Assembly: GCA_905197905.1 (NCBI GenBank)
Contig: CAJKAP010000001.1
Coordinates: 348,060 to 412,059, forward strand
Direction: 5' to 3'
Length of the DNA stretch: 64,000 bases
Source of the DNA: an uncultured Sutterella sp.
Lineage (GTDB): Bacteria > Pseudomonadota > Gammaproteobacteria > Burkholderiales > Burkholderiaceae_F
This document shows, one piece after another, positions 8,133-17,225 of the stretch. How positions within the stretch are numbered: the stretch's first letter is position 1; every line of letters starts with the position of its first letter. The position numbers and the translations under genes were made by a program. The notes under the pieces were generated by a model. The model was not told the DNA's origin and ran no database searches. It was given only the letters and a program-made list of their open reading frames with translations.

Positions 8133-9425
8133 GTGTTAACGACATTTATCATTATTTGTGCGATCTTCTCGCTTATCGCTATCCTCTTTGTGGCGATTCC
8201 GCTCTGGCGCGGTAAGCCCATGACAGGCGAAGCCGATGGGGATCGTCGTGAAGCGATTTTGGCGATTTTGCGTCAGCAAGCCGCTGACCTTGAACGCGAT
8301 CGTGAAGCAGGGCGTATCGATAACGATGAGTACGAAGAAACTCGTCAAGAGCTCGAACACCGTGTGCTCGAGGAAACCCGTGCTACGCAAGACGAAAAGT
8401 CTGGGAAAGCGTCTTCTTTGGGCCGTGTGATGGCCTTGGTGTGTGCGGTCTTGATTCCAGTCATCGCCGTGACGGGCTATATGGCTTTGGGTCGCTACAC
8501 TGCGATGGATCCTGCCTTCTTGAAGATGGTCGAACAGGATCGCTCTCGCGAAGGGGGCCACAGTCAGGCTGAAATGGAACAGATGATTGCAGGGCTTCAG
8601 AAGCGCTTACAGGAAAATCCTGAAGACCTGAACACCTGGTACATGTTGGCGCGCACTTGTGCGAGCGTGAACCGCTTTGACGACGCGTATAACGCCTTGA
8701 AGGAACTCAATAAACGTATGCCTGAGAGCGCCGATATTGTCGCCGATATGGCCGACATGTTAGCTGCCTCGAACGGTAAAGTGGTGACGCCTGAAGTGGA
8801 AGAGCTTCTCCACGAAGCCCTTCGCCTTGATCCTAACCAGTGGAAAGCTTTGGCACTCTTAGCCATTCACTCTTGGGATAAGGAACGCTTTGCGGACGCG
8901 GCGAAGTATTGGGAACACCTCCTTGAAGTGGTACCACCGGACTTCCCGGACCGTGAACAGATTCAGTCCAACATCAATGAAGCTAAGCGCCTCTCGGGCG
9001 CCGCGGATAAGATGGCCTCGAGCCGCAGTCAGACGGAAAACGCAAGTAGGGCTGTTCCTACGGTGCAACCTGGCCCCGTCGCTTCGATTAAGGGGACGGT
9101 GGATGTGGCAGCAAGCTTCAAGGATCGCGTGAAGCCTACCGATACGGTCTTCATCTATGCTCGTCCAGTGGAAGGCTCCAAGATGCCTGTGGCCTTTTTG
9201 AAGATCACGGCGCAAGAGTTGCCCTACCAGTTTGACTTGCAGGACAACATGACGATGGCCACTGGTAAACGTCACCTCTCTGATGAGAAGACGGTGATCA
9301 TTGGGGCTCGCTTGTCGCCAACGGGTAACTTCATGTCGCAGCCTGGCGATATTGAAGGCGAAGTGGCTACGCCAGTGAACGTCGGTAGCGACAATGTGAA
9401 GATCACGCTCGATACGCTGAAATAA
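8133..9425 (+). CDS. ccmI: Cytochrome c maturation TPR protein CcmI
   Basis: CcmI holds apocytochrome c for the haem lyase. The 430-residue protein starts with GTG at 8133. It has an N-terminal membrane span, a cytoplasmic helical loop (DRREAILAILRQQAADLERD), a second span near residues 95-115, and a TPR region (about 150-290). A C-terminal beta-rich domain (about 320-430) binds apocytochrome tails in related proteins. It is the last ccm gene and is followed by a strong terminator. Confidence 0.9.
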   Translation: MLTTFIIICAIFSLIAILFVAIPLWRGKPMTGEADGDRREAILAILRQQAADLERDREAGRIDNDEYEETRQELEHRVLEETRATQDEKSGKASSLGRVMALVCAVLIPVIAVTGYMALGRYTAMDPAFLKMVEQDRSREGGHSQAEMEQMIAGLQKRLQENPEDLNTWYMLARTCASVNRFDDAYNALKELNKRMPESADIVADMADMLAASNGKVVTPEVEELLHEALRLDPNQWKALALLAIHSWDKERFADAAKYWEHLLEVVPPDFPDREQIQSNINEAKRLSGAADKMASSRSQTENASRAVPTVQPGPVASIKGTVDVAASFKDRVKPTDTVFIYARPVEGSKMPVAFLKITAQELPYQFDLQDNMTMATGKRHLSDEKTVIIGARLSPTGNFMSQPGDIEGEVATPVNVGSDNVKITLDTLK

Positions 9426-9453
9426 GCTCGTTGAAGAGAATGTGATCAATGAA

Positions 9454-9490
9454 GAGGATGCTCTAGCGAAATAGGGCGTCCTCTTTTTTT
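9454..9490 (+). terminator. Terminator of the ccm operon
   Basis: GAGGATGCTCT pairs with AGGGCGTCCTC, with G-T pairs, and runs into a stretch of eight or more T. It ends the nine-gene ccm unit. Confidence 0.9.
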
Positions 9491-9569
9491 TGTTACGTGC
9501 AAAAGAAAACGCTCGCACTTTGCTGAAAAAGGCGAGCGTTTCCAAAAAATCTTTTTTCTAGAGCAGTGT

Positions 9570-9770
9570 TTAGCCAAAGAGCTTAAACCAGAGCTTCATC
9601 GGGATCCCCCAAATAATGAGGAAAGTGATCACCATAGCAGCGCCCTGCACGATGTGACTCTTTGAGAAACCAAGTACAACGGGGCCCAGCTTATCCCAGA
9701 CTTTAAAGAGCAGTAAAAGCGAAGCTCCAGCCCAGAGAATACCGAAAACGATGGTAAAGAACGTAAACAT
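9570..9770 (-). CDS. Small two-span membrane protein, unknown function
   Basis: This 66-residue protein has two hydrophobic segments (about 3-22 and 40-58) separated by a short basic loop. A good ribosome site (AAGGAGCG) sits just before the start, which supports a real gene. It lies convergent to the ccm operon. Upstream of it at 9812-9829 is a perfect GAACGG/CCGTTC inverted repeat that could be its operator. I do not recognise a family. Confidence 0.6.
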   Translation of the reverse strand: MFTFFTIVFGILWAGASLLLLFKVWDKLGPVVLGFSKSHIVQGAAMVITFLIIWGIPMKLWFKLFG

Positions 9771-10011
9771 CGAGAGCGCTCCTTGAGAAAACTATTTTGA
9801 CAGGAAAAGGAGAACGGTTCGAGCCGTTCCAAAAGTATCACTTTAAGTTTAAGTCTAAAGCGTTATAGGAAACTTATGCCTGCTCTTCGGGAAAATACTG
9901 ATAGACGCAAGGCTTGCTCACAGTTTTGGTGCTTGATGAAGCGGGCGCCATCAGGTAGACTCACAAGGAGAGCTACAGCCTCCTTTTCCTACAAACACCA
10001 AAGGATTGAAC

Positions 10012-11139
10012 ATGTCCCGCTTTTCTGTGATCCTACCCGAGGGTAGTGTGTTATTAAAAAACGAAGAGACCGGCCAGGTATTGCGTTTATCGGCCGAAGA
10101 CGGTCCTTTGTGTTTGGGTACGGTGGAGATGAGCATGTTGCTTAACCCAATGCCAATGCCCGTTTCCTCAGTGAAGGTTCCCGTAGAGAATCAAGCTTCT
10201 CCAGAAGAGCCTACTCCTAGTGAGGAAAACGAAGAAGTAAGCACCCCTTCAGACGAGGAGGAAGAGCTTCCTAGCGAAGAGCCGCCGAAAGAACCCGAAA
10301 CTCCCAAACCCGCTTTCTTGTCACGCTTAGAAGCGCAGGCTGAGGCAAGCCGCGCGCAGCGTGAAGCAGAGCGTCGTGGTGAGCGGTGGGCTTCTGCGAC
10401 TCCCGCGGTTTCGATGGCCGCGGTAACGTCGACTCCTAGTACGCCGATTCCTGAAGAAAAGGACGAATATTCCCTGCGTGACGAAGAAGAAAGCCCCGCT
10501 CCCTCAGAAGAGAGCGAAGGGGTGAATACTTCCTTCGCGCAAAGTGAAGCGCCAGCACCACAGTTTGTGATGCCAAAAATCGAGACGCCAGTGCCCGTGT
10601 TTGAACCAGGGCTTCACGAAACGCTTGACCGTGCTGAGCATGGAGAGCCTTGGATGCCACCCCCTGTGCTTCCGACAGGAAGTAGCCCGAGCGCCTCGAT
10701 GGATGCGAAAAATTTAACGCAAAAAATTAATGCCTTAAAGAGCCTTTTAGAGAATGGGGAAGAGGACTCTCAAACGAATGATGAAGCGCCCAAGACTCTT
10801 TCGGCAGAAGATTACCCCGAGGTCGATCCTCGCCAGCTCTCCGAGATTCCCACGCCACCCAAACCAGGCGAAGGGCTTGATCGAAACTATATTCGCGTTT
10901 TAGATGCGCCACTTGAAGCGCTCACAGCGGAAGATTTTGATAAGACGCTCGAATCCATGGCGCTGCGTCGCAACAATATCGAGAGCGAGATGGAATACTT
11001 GCGCGAAATTGAGGGCGAGAAAGAAGATATTGAGGACTTAGGGCGAGAGCTCGACGAACTTGATGCGCTTTTTGCTGAAGTGATTGATCGCAAGGAAGCT
11101 TTTGATAAAGCGATTAAGCCTGAAGACGAAGAAAATTAA
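10012..11139 (+). CDS. Acidic, proline-rich protein with C-terminal coiled coil
   Basis: A 375-residue protein starting at ATG 10012 (AAGGA ribosome site seven bases upstream). Residues 1-45 look like a small folded N-terminal domain (SRFSVILPEGSVLLKNEETG). Residues about 60-290 are a low-complexity, probably disordered stretch rich in E, P and S. Residues about 310-370 are a charged heptad-like helix that suggests a coiled coil. No signal peptide, cysteine motif or catalytic pattern is visible. It stands alone between the ccm region and a convergent transporter and has its own terminator. The function is unknown; a scaffold role is only a guess from the shape. Confidence 0.65.
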   Translation: MSRFSVILPEGSVLLKNEETGQVLRLSAEDGPLCLGTVEMSMLLNPMPMPVSSVKVPVENQASPEEPTPSEENEEVSTPSDEEEELPSEEPPKEPETPKPAFLSRLEAQAEASRAQREAERRGERWASATPAVSMAAVTSTPSTPIPEEKDEYSLRDEEESPAPSEESEGVNTSFAQSEAPAPQFVMPKIETPVPVFEPGLHETLDRAEHGEPWMPPPVLPTGSSPSASMDAKNLTQKINALKSLLENGEEDSQTNDEAPKTLSAEDYPEVDPRQLSEIPTPPKPGEGLDRNYIRVLDAPLEALTAEDFDKTLESMALRRNNIESEMEYLREIEGEKEDIEDLGRELDELDALFAEVIDRKEAFDKAIKPEDEEN

Positions 11140-11160
11140 GCTCAAGCTGAGTTCCAAAAA

Positions 11161-11192
11161 AACACCGACGAGATTGTCGCCGGTGTTTTTTT
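11161..11192. terminator. Bidirectional terminator
   Basis: AACACCG (11161-11167) pairs with CGGTGTT (11181-11187) and has a T run on the plus side and an A run on the left, so it can serve both the acidic protein gene and the convergent transporter gene. Confidence 0.85.
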
Positions 11193-11205
11193 ATATTTGA
11201 TTTTT

Positions 11206-12171
11206 TTAAATCGTGGTGAGAATAATCATCCAAATAGGAAGTGCTATCAAGCAACCCAGTGTGGTGCTCGCCACACAAGTGGTCGCAAACTTCGCATCGG
11301 CATGATGGAATTTTGCTAGCACAGCAATTTGCGTAATGCAGGGAAGTGCTGCTTGAATCACATAGACTTTCGCAAACTCTGGGCTAATTGGGAAGAGGAG
11401 CGAGAGGCCTAAACAAATCAAGGGAGAGACCAAGAAGCGTCCCGCAAAGACCCAAGAGAGGTCGCGATTAAAGCGAATATTACGAATGCCAATACGGTAG
11501 AGCATGAGCCCGATGAAAATCAAGGCTAGCGGGGAGGTAATGCCCCCCATGTATTTGGCAGAGGTCATGATGAATTCTGGGGGACGCCAGTTGATGATCA
11601 CGCAACAGAGCGCCGTTAAGAACCCGCAAAATGGTGGGGAGAAGACGCGACGCAGCGATTCCCAAGAAAAAAGCGGCTTCAAAGGAGCGTGCGAAGCGAG
11701 TGCTCCGTCTCGCGCTTCGAGGAAATTCCCAATCGTCCAGAAAAATGTGGTGTTGGCAAAAAAGTAAAAGAGCGTGGGGATAAGGGCTTGTTCGCCAAAG
11801 AGCGACAGGGCCACCGGCACGCCAATAAACATGTTGTTGCTACAAGTGAAGGCCGAGGAAAAAATCCCTTTATGGACTGAGTCGATTTTTCCAAACTTCA
11901 CCACAAGAAGCGAAACTAAGAAGCCGCAGGTAATGGAGACAAAGGGAACAATCAACTGCGGGACGAGCCCCAAGAGTTCCTCATGAGTGAGATTTCCCAT
12001 TACGCTCGAGAAGAGGTACGCTGGGAGCGACAAGAAGGTCACGAGCTTGGCAATGAGCGAAGCACTATTGTCATCGTACCAACCTCGGTGAGCGGTAATG
12101 TAGCCCGCGCCCCCTAAGATAACCAAAATCGCCACACAGTTAAGCGAATGGAGAAATGCGTCCCAAATCAT
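11206..12171 (-). CDS. AEC-family transporter
   Basis: This 321-residue protein has about ten membrane spans in two halves and matches the auxin efflux carrier (AEC) family. Typical features are the early AKLVTFLSLPAYLFSS segment and the AFTCSNNMFIGVPVALSLFG block near residues 107-127. AEC members move organic acids such as malate or malonate, or other small anions. The substrate cannot be read here. It sits alone between convergent and tandem terminators. Confidence 0.78.
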   Translation of the reverse strand: MIWDAFLHSLNCVAILVILGGAGYITAHRGWYDDNSASLIAKLVTFLSLPAYLFSSVMGNLTHEELLGLVPQLIVPFVSITCGFLVSLLVVKFGKIDSVHKGIFSSAFTCSNNMFIGVPVALSLFGEQALIPTLFYFFANTTFFWTIGNFLEARDGALASHAPLKPLFSWESLRRVFSPPFCGFLTALCCVIINWRPPEFIMTSAKYMGGITSPLALIFIGLMLYRIGIRNIRFNRDLSWVFAGRFLVSPLICLGLSLLFPISPEFAKVYVIQAALPCITQIAVLAKFHHADAKFATTCVASTTLGCLIALPIWMIILTTI

Positions 12172-12201
12172 GAGGAAAAATCGTTTGAATTGTCGTTTGT
12201 G

Positions 12202-12236
12202 AAAAAGGAAGAGGCGTTTTTCTGACGCATCTTCCT
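12202..12236 (-). terminator. Terminator of the dCMP deaminase gene
   Basis: Read on the minus strand, AGGAAGATGCGT pairs with ACGCCTCTTCCT (one internal mismatch) and is followed by a T run. Confidence 0.8.
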
Positions 12237-12246
12237 CAAGAAAAAA

Positions 12247-12738
12247 TTAGCCTAAGCGCTGAGAAGCCTCTTCTTCATCACTTTCCCAATCGACTCCAGG
12301 CAAGTATGGTGGCTTCACGTCGCTCAACTCTTGCACCTTCACGCCAGCGTTTCGCAAGAAAGTGAGCCCTTCATCACTACGGTAGAGTTTATGGTAGTAA
12401 ACCTCGGTAATGCCACACTTTTGAATTAAGAGCGCACAGTGAATGCAGGGGCTATGGGTGATGAAAATCGAAGCCCCTTTGCTCGAATAGCCATTTTCGG
12501 CGAGCTTCGCGATCGCGTTTAATTCCGCGTGTTGCACTTCAGGGCGCGTGATGAGCTTGCCGTCGACTTCCATTTCGCAGCAGTTATCGTACCCCGTGGG
12601 CATCCCGTTCCAGCCAAAGGAAATGATGGAGTGATTTTTCACGATCACACAGCCCACCTTCAAGCGGCGTGCATAACTGCGACGCGAAGTGAGAAGGGCG
12701 ATTTGCATATACATGCGGTTGTCTTTGGCGATATCCAT
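12247..12738 (-). CDS. dCMP/cytidine deaminase family protein
   Basis: A 163-residue zinc deaminase of the deoxycytidylate deaminase (ComEB-like) type. The zinc and proton-shuttle residues are visible as HAE (H70, E72) and PCIHC (C98, C101). The NGMPTGYDNC block (residues 44-53) is typical of dCMP deaminases that feed dUMP to thymidylate synthesis. It is transcribed alone toward its own terminator. A role in nucleotide salvage is inferred from the family; the exact substrate (dCMP or a modified nucleotide) is not proven. Confidence 0.8.
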   Translation of the reverse strand: MDIAKDNRMYMQIALLTSRRSYARRLKVGCVIVKNHSIISFGWNGMPTGYDNCCEMEVDGKLITRPEVQHAELNAIAKLAENGYSSKGASIFITHSPCIHCALLIQKCGITEVYYHKLYRSDEGLTFLRNAGVKVQELSDVKPPYLPGVDWESDEEEASQRLG

Positions 12739-12913
12739 AGTGTCTTGGCAAAAGAAGAGGCAAAAAAGAAGACCTTTTTAAGTTGTAAGGCCTGATTCCT
12801 AAAATGATAACACTGAAAGAGTAGAGGAGTGAGGTACAAGCGGGTACTCCTCCGTTTAAGGAGGCGAAAGTATTGCTCTAGTGCCTAGTTTAAGAAAAAA
12901 GAGGAGTGCTGAG

Positions 12914-12955
12914 ACACAAAAAAATCCGATACTCCAGAGAAGAAGTATCGGATTT
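12914..12955 (-). terminator. Terminator of efp
   Basis: On the minus strand AAATCCGATACT and AGTATCGGATTT form a perfect 12-base stem (12922-12933 with 12944-12955) followed by a run of T. Confidence 0.92.
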
Positions 12956-12981
12956 GTTCGAGAAATCGCTCGAGCCGGGAA

Positions 12982-13539
12982 TTACTTCACGCGGTTGCGA
13001 TATTCACCCGTACGGGTGTCGATTTCGATCTTGTCACCAGTTTCCACGAAAGCGGGAACGGAGAGTTCGTAACCCGTGGTGATCTTAGCGGGCTTCATGA
13101 CCTTACCAGAGGTGTCACCCTTCACAGCGGGTTCCGTGTAGGTCACTTCGCGCACGAGCATCGTGGGCAATTCGATGGAGATAGCACGGCCTTCGTAGAA
13201 GACGCATTCAGCAGGCATCCCGTCTTCGAGATACTTGAGGGCTTCAGCCATCACGTCGGCATCGACTTCGTACTGGTTGTATTCTTCGTCCATCCAGACA
13301 TAGTGCGGATCAGCGAAGTAGGAGTAGGTGACTTCCTTGCGTTCGAGAATGAGATCTTCAAACTTATCGTCAGCGCGGAAAACGCTTTCAGTGGAGGCGT
13401 TGGTGAGAAGGTTCTTCATCTTCATCTTCACGGTGGAAGCACCACGGCCACCCTTGGAGTATTCGGACTTAACAACAACCATCGGGTCCTTGCCAACCAT
13501 GAACACGTTACCGACGCGAAGTTCTTGTGCGGTTTTCAT
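12982..13539 (-). CDS. efp: Elongation factor P, arginine-32 type
   Basis: EF-P enters ribosomes stalled on polyproline stretches and restores peptide bond formation. The 185-residue protein has the three-domain length of the family and the C-terminal signature GDKIEIDTRTGEYRNR. The tip loop reads SKGGRGAS with arginine at residue 32, not lysine at 34. Arg32 is the residue that EarP rhamnosylates in Pseudomonas, Neisseria and many betaproteobacteria. earP lies next upstream on the same strand, which fits a dedicated modification pair. The gene has a structured leader and a strong terminator. Confidence 0.96.
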   Translation of the reverse strand: MKTAQELRVGNVFMVGKDPMVVVKSEYSKGGRGASTVKMKMKNLLTNASTESVFRADDKFEDLILERKEVTYSYFADPHYVWMDEEYNQYEVDADVMAEALKYLEDGMPAECVFYEGRAISIELPTMLVREVTYTEPAVKGDTSGKVMKPAKITTGYELSVPAFVETGDKIEIDTRTGEYRNRVK

Positions 13540-13565
13540 TGATACTTATCCTTTTGGACAGAGTT

Positions 13566-13604
13566 GCGAGAATTCGTCTCGCGCCCCTGTATTGGACTGG
13601 GCGC
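13566..13604 (-). promoter_or_regulatory. Overlapping hairpins in the efp leader
   Basis: GCGAGA/TCTCGC (13566-13571 with 13577-13582) and GCGCCC/GGGCGC (13581-13586 with 13599-13604) share two bases, so both stems cannot fully form together. They lie 27 to 65 bases upstream of efp and could affect its translation. Confidence 0.3.
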
Positions 13605-13711
13605 AAGAGTCAAAAAAATCTAATAGGCGGGAATTCTAGCAAATTTCGCCCGTCTCGGGCGAGCTTGCCTCTTGCTTTTTTTGTATGAATTCGCACGCCT
13701 TTGCTCTTAGA

Positions 13712-15010
13712 TCAAACTTCTGTGCGAGAAATAGTGCCCGTTTGCGCTTCTAGCGCGCGAAGAATGGCGCTCGCTAAGTCGCCGTGCGCGAGGAGCTCTT
13801 CTCGCCAAGCTCGGGAGAGACTCTTTACTTGGGGAAGCGCTTCCCAGAGGGCGAGAAAGTCGCGGGTAAAGGCTTCAGACTCTTTAATTTCTGAGGCCTC
13901 TCGCGCGTAGCGTTGCTTTTCTTTTTCGGCCCCCTCGAGCACCACAGGGCGCACCCAATCGCGGGTGACTCTCGAGAGTAACTGGAAAGCGGCTTTCTCT
14001 TCGGGACTCTGTGCGACGCATTCGAGCCGTGAGAGCCACGCATCGAGCTTCACCTCATGCGCATAGTCCTCTGTGGGATATATTGACCAGAGGAAAGGGG
14101 TGGCGCCCAGTTGAGCACGCACAAAACTTTCTTCGCCACGAATAATGGCAAGGTCATTTTCCCAAATCACCTCATCAAAATCGTCTTGAGAGAGGTAGGG
14201 TAGCGAAATCACTTCATGCTGGGATTCTCCTAAAAGCGCTTTGAGCGTTTCTCCCGCAGCGCCTGGCGCCAAGAGAACCGTGATACTTTCTGGAAGTGAG
14301 GTGAGCGCTCGGGCGAGCATCCCCAAGGGGTAGCTCGGATAAGTAAAGACAAAGAGCACTTTTTTCTCAGGGTTCGCGCCCAAGCGAGTGAGCCACTCGG
14401 CGCGATGCGAGCGCAGTCTTTCGGGGGCGGTGCGCAACTCGTCTTCTGCTGAGAAGAGAAGGCCGCCCGTTTTGGGCGTAAAGCCTGGATAAAACCAAAG
14501 CTTTTTAAGGGGGAGGCGTGGGTGCGCTCCCCAGACACCGTGACAATCCTCCGCATAGTCTTCTGCGCTCAAATATTCTAGATTCATCCAGAGGCGCGTT
14601 AACCCGTCGTTTAATCCCTCTTCCACGCTCTCGGGGAGTCGGCAGCCAAAGGTTTCTAACACTAAACGTGGCCAGCGGCCCCCAATGATTGAGAGCTCTC
14701 TCGCATTAGCACGCTCTTCAATCAAAGACCAATGCACAACGCCAACAGGTGCGCCTTCCCCCTCAACGCTTACGATACCTTTGAGCGTATCGTGAGCTTC
14801 AAGTTCAGGGAGCATACGGGCGAGCACTTCAGGCTCATCAATGATGAGGAGTGCAGGAAGCCCAAGGGCGCTTAAATGCTTAGCAAGACGCCAGCACACC
14901 CCCGCGTCGCCCATATTGTCAACGACACGGCAAAAGATCGCGGCGCCCCAAGGGGAAATGGGGGCAAGGGTGGTGCTCTGAGAAAAAGCAGTGTTAGGGC
15001 TCTCGGGCAT
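13712..15010 (-). CDS. earP: EF-P arginine rhamnosyltransferase EarP
   Basis: EarP transfers rhamnose from dTDP-rhamnose to Arg32 of EF-P. The 432-residue protein shows the family blocks FCRVVDNMGDAGVCWRLA (D31 and D35, matching the catalytic aspartates of studied EarP), NLEYLSAEDY near 143-152, FYPGFTPKTGGLL near 173-185, and RGEESFVRAQ at 291-300 with the expected catalytic glutamate. The N-terminus carries about 20 extra residues. It lies just upstream of efp on the same strand with a 172-base gap, and it is divergent from uvrC. Confidence 0.94.
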   Translation of the reverse strand: MPESPNTAFSQSTTLAPISPWGAAIFCRVVDNMGDAGVCWRLAKHLSALGLPALLIIDEPEVLARMLPELEAHDTLKGIVSVEGEGAPVGVVHWSLIEERANARELSIIGGRWPRLVLETFGCRLPESVEEGLNDGLTRLWMNLEYLSAEDYAEDCHGVWGAHPRLPLKKLWFYPGFTPKTGGLLFSAEDELRTAPERLRSHRAEWLTRLGANPEKKVLFVFTYPSYPLGMLARALTSLPESITVLLAPGAAGETLKALLGESQHEVISLPYLSQDDFDEVIWENDLAIIRGEESFVRAQLGATPFLWSIYPTEDYAHEVKLDAWLSRLECVAQSPEEKAAFQLLSRVTRDWVRPVVLEGAEKEKQRYAREASEIKESEAFTRDFLALWEALPQVKSLSRAWREELLAHGDLASAILRALEAQTGTISRTEV

Positions 15011-15147
15011 GGTGAATCAAGAAAAAAGAGAAAAAACGTTTCTCTGCACTCTAGCAAAATTAAAAGCCCTCTGCGCTAAAATAAGTCTTTCCAAAAGATG
15101 AAGAAAGCGCGCGAGCAGTTGCAAAGCGCGAAGTAGGAGCCAGAAAG

Positions 15148-17193
15148 GTGAGCGCAAAAAACGAAGATCGGGAACGTGAGAAGGAAGAGCTTCTCGAAGG
15201 GGCAGAAGAGGCCCAGACCGATCAAGTGACCCAAGACAATGAGGAAACGGCAGCGGTGGCAGAAGCGCCAACCCTGACGTTTGCGACCTCGGAAGGGAAA
15301 TTTGATCCTGATCGTGACCTCAAAACGCTCCCTAATTTACCTGGCTGCTATCGCTACTTTGACGCCTCGGACGTTTGCCTCTATGTGGGGAAAGCGCGAG
15401 ACTTGAAAAAACGCGTCTCCTCTTACTTCCGAGGCCATGGGCTCTCGCCTCGCATCGCCATCATGGTGAGTCAAATTGCGCGCCTTGAAATTACGGTGAC
15501 GCGCTCTGAAGCAGAGGCACTGCTTCTTGAAAATAACCTCATTAAAACGCTCACCCCGAAGTACAACATTCTCTTTCGCGACGATAAAAGCTACCCCTAT
15601 ATTAAGTTGGGGCCAGAAGCATTTCCGCGCCTTTCATACTATCGAGGCGGGGTGGATAAGCGCTCGCGCTTTTTTGGACCTTTCCCTAATAGTGGTGCAG
15701 TGAGAGACTCGATTCAGGTGATGCAAAAGGTGTTTGGCCTTCGCACTTGTGAGAATTCAGTCTTTAAAAACCGTGATCGCGCCTGCCTCTTGGGTCAGAT
15801 TGGTCGCTGTAGTGCCCCTTGCGTGGGACGCATTAGTGAAGAAGATTACGCTCGCGACGTGGATCGCGCGATCGAATTTTTAGAGGGGCGCACGCAAGAT
15901 GTGATTGAGCGCTATCGCGCCAAGATGGCTGAAGCCTCGGCTCGTTGGGCCTTTGAAGAGGCTGCGCTTTATCGAGACCGTATTGCTGCGCTTACCACGC
16001 TCCAAGAGCAGCAGGTAATTGAGACGACAGGGGGCGACACGGATGCGGATATTCTGAGTGCGGTGAGCTCAGGGGCCGTCGCTTGCGTGAACCTTGCCAT
16101 GGTGCGAGGCGGTCGTCATTTGGGCGATAGACCCACGTTCCCCAAAGTTGCACAGCGAAGTGAAGCGCTGATGCCTACGGCGCTCGAAATTCTAGAAGCC
16201 TATGCCGATCAACACTACGAAGATATGCCGATTCCTGCGGTGGTGATTGTCGATGTGGAAGGCGCAGAGAAAGCGGAGGCACAAGCTTTTCTCACGCGCT
16301 TAGAAGAGATGCTCACTGCGCGTGCTGAACGTCGTGTAAGTGTCGTGAGTGAACCGCGCGATGCTCGCCGCCGCTGGTTGGAAATGTGTCGCGAAGGGGC
16401 AAAAGTGGCACTCCAGCGCCATCTCCAAGAAGAGGGGAATCAGTTAACGCGCTTAAAGGAATTGATCGAAGTTCTGGGGCTTGAACCCGAAGAGGGAGAT
16501 CCCCTGAAGGTCTCCATTGAATGCTTTGATATTTCGCACACGCAAGGCGAAGCCACACAAGCCTCTTGCGTGGTCTATCGAGAAGGGCGTATGCAGTCTT
16601 CTCTTTATCGACGCTTTAATATCACGGGTATTGAACCAGGAGACGACTACGCCGCTATGCGCCAAGTCTTAGAGCGTCGCTACCGCCCAGTAACGCGTGG
16701 GGAAGCGACGCTACCCACGATTGTTCTCGTTGACGGCGGTAAAGGGCAGGTCGAAATGGCGCGACAGGTCTTTATGGAATTGGGACTTGATCTTTCGGTG
16801 ATTGTCGGTGTCGCCAAAGGGGAAGGCCGCAAGACAGGGTTAGAGACCCTCATTTTCCCTGAAATTGATGGGGAAAGACGCGAAGGGCTCGTCTTAGGGA
16901 CGATGTCGCGAGCGCTGATGCTTGTGGCGGAAGTGCGTGACGAAGCGCACCGCTTTGCGATTACCGGGATGAGAGCCAAGCGCGCGAAGTCTCGCCAAAC
17001 CTCTCGCTTAGAAGATCTGGAAGGGGTGGGACCCAAGCGCCGCGCCAAACTCTTAACGCACTTTGGTGGGATGAAGCAATTAAAGAATGCGAGCGTTGAG
17101 CAAATCGCACGCGTTGATGGGATTTCTGAAGCACTGGCAACGAAAATTTACGCCCAATTGCACCAAAGCACCGAGATTTCTTCTGCAGGATAA
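15148..17193 (+). CDS. uvrC: Excinuclease ABC subunit C
   Basis: UvrC makes both incisions in nucleotide excision repair. This 681-residue protein starts with GTG at 15148 and has an acidic N-terminal extension of about 50 residues not usual in the family. Then come the GIY-YIG nuclease domain (LPGCYRYFDASDVCLYVGKA), a UVR region (WAFEEAALYRDRI), the RNase H-like endonuclease core (ECFDISHTQGEAT and LVDGGKGQ), and C-terminal helix-hairpin-helix motifs. pgsA follows after 32 bases, and uvrC-pgsA is a common pairing. Confidence 0.95.
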   Translation: MSAKNEDREREKEELLEGAEEAQTDQVTQDNEETAAVAEAPTLTFATSEGKFDPDRDLKTLPNLPGCYRYFDASDVCLYVGKARDLKKRVSSYFRGHGLSPRIAIMVSQIARLEITVTRSEAEALLLENNLIKTLTPKYNILFRDDKSYPYIKLGPEAFPRLSYYRGGVDKRSRFFGPFPNSGAVRDSIQVMQKVFGLRTCENSVFKNRDRACLLGQIGRCSAPCVGRISEEDYARDVDRAIEFLEGRTQDVIERYRAKMAEASARWAFEEAALYRDRIAALTTLQEQQVIETTGGDTDADILSAVSSGAVACVNLAMVRGGRHLGDRPTFPKVAQRSEALMPTALEILEAYADQHYEDMPIPAVVIVDVEGAEKAEAQAFLTRLEEMLTARAERRVSVVSEPRDARRRWLEMCREGAKVALQRHLQEEGNQLTRLKELIEVLGLEPEEGDPLKVSIECFDISHTQGEATQASCVVYREGRMQSSLYRRFNITGIEPGDDYAAMRQVLERRYRPVTRGEATLPTIVLVDGGKGQVEMARQVFMELGLDLSVIVGVAKGEGRKTGLETLIFPEIDGERREGLVLGTMSRALMLVAEVRDEAHRFAITGMRAKRAKSRQTSRLEDLEGVGPKRRAKLLTHFGGMKQLKNASVEQIARVDGISEALATKIYAQLHQSTEISSAG

Positions 17194-17225
17194 AGGATAA
17201 TGAAAGTCTTCTTGGTGCAAAATAA

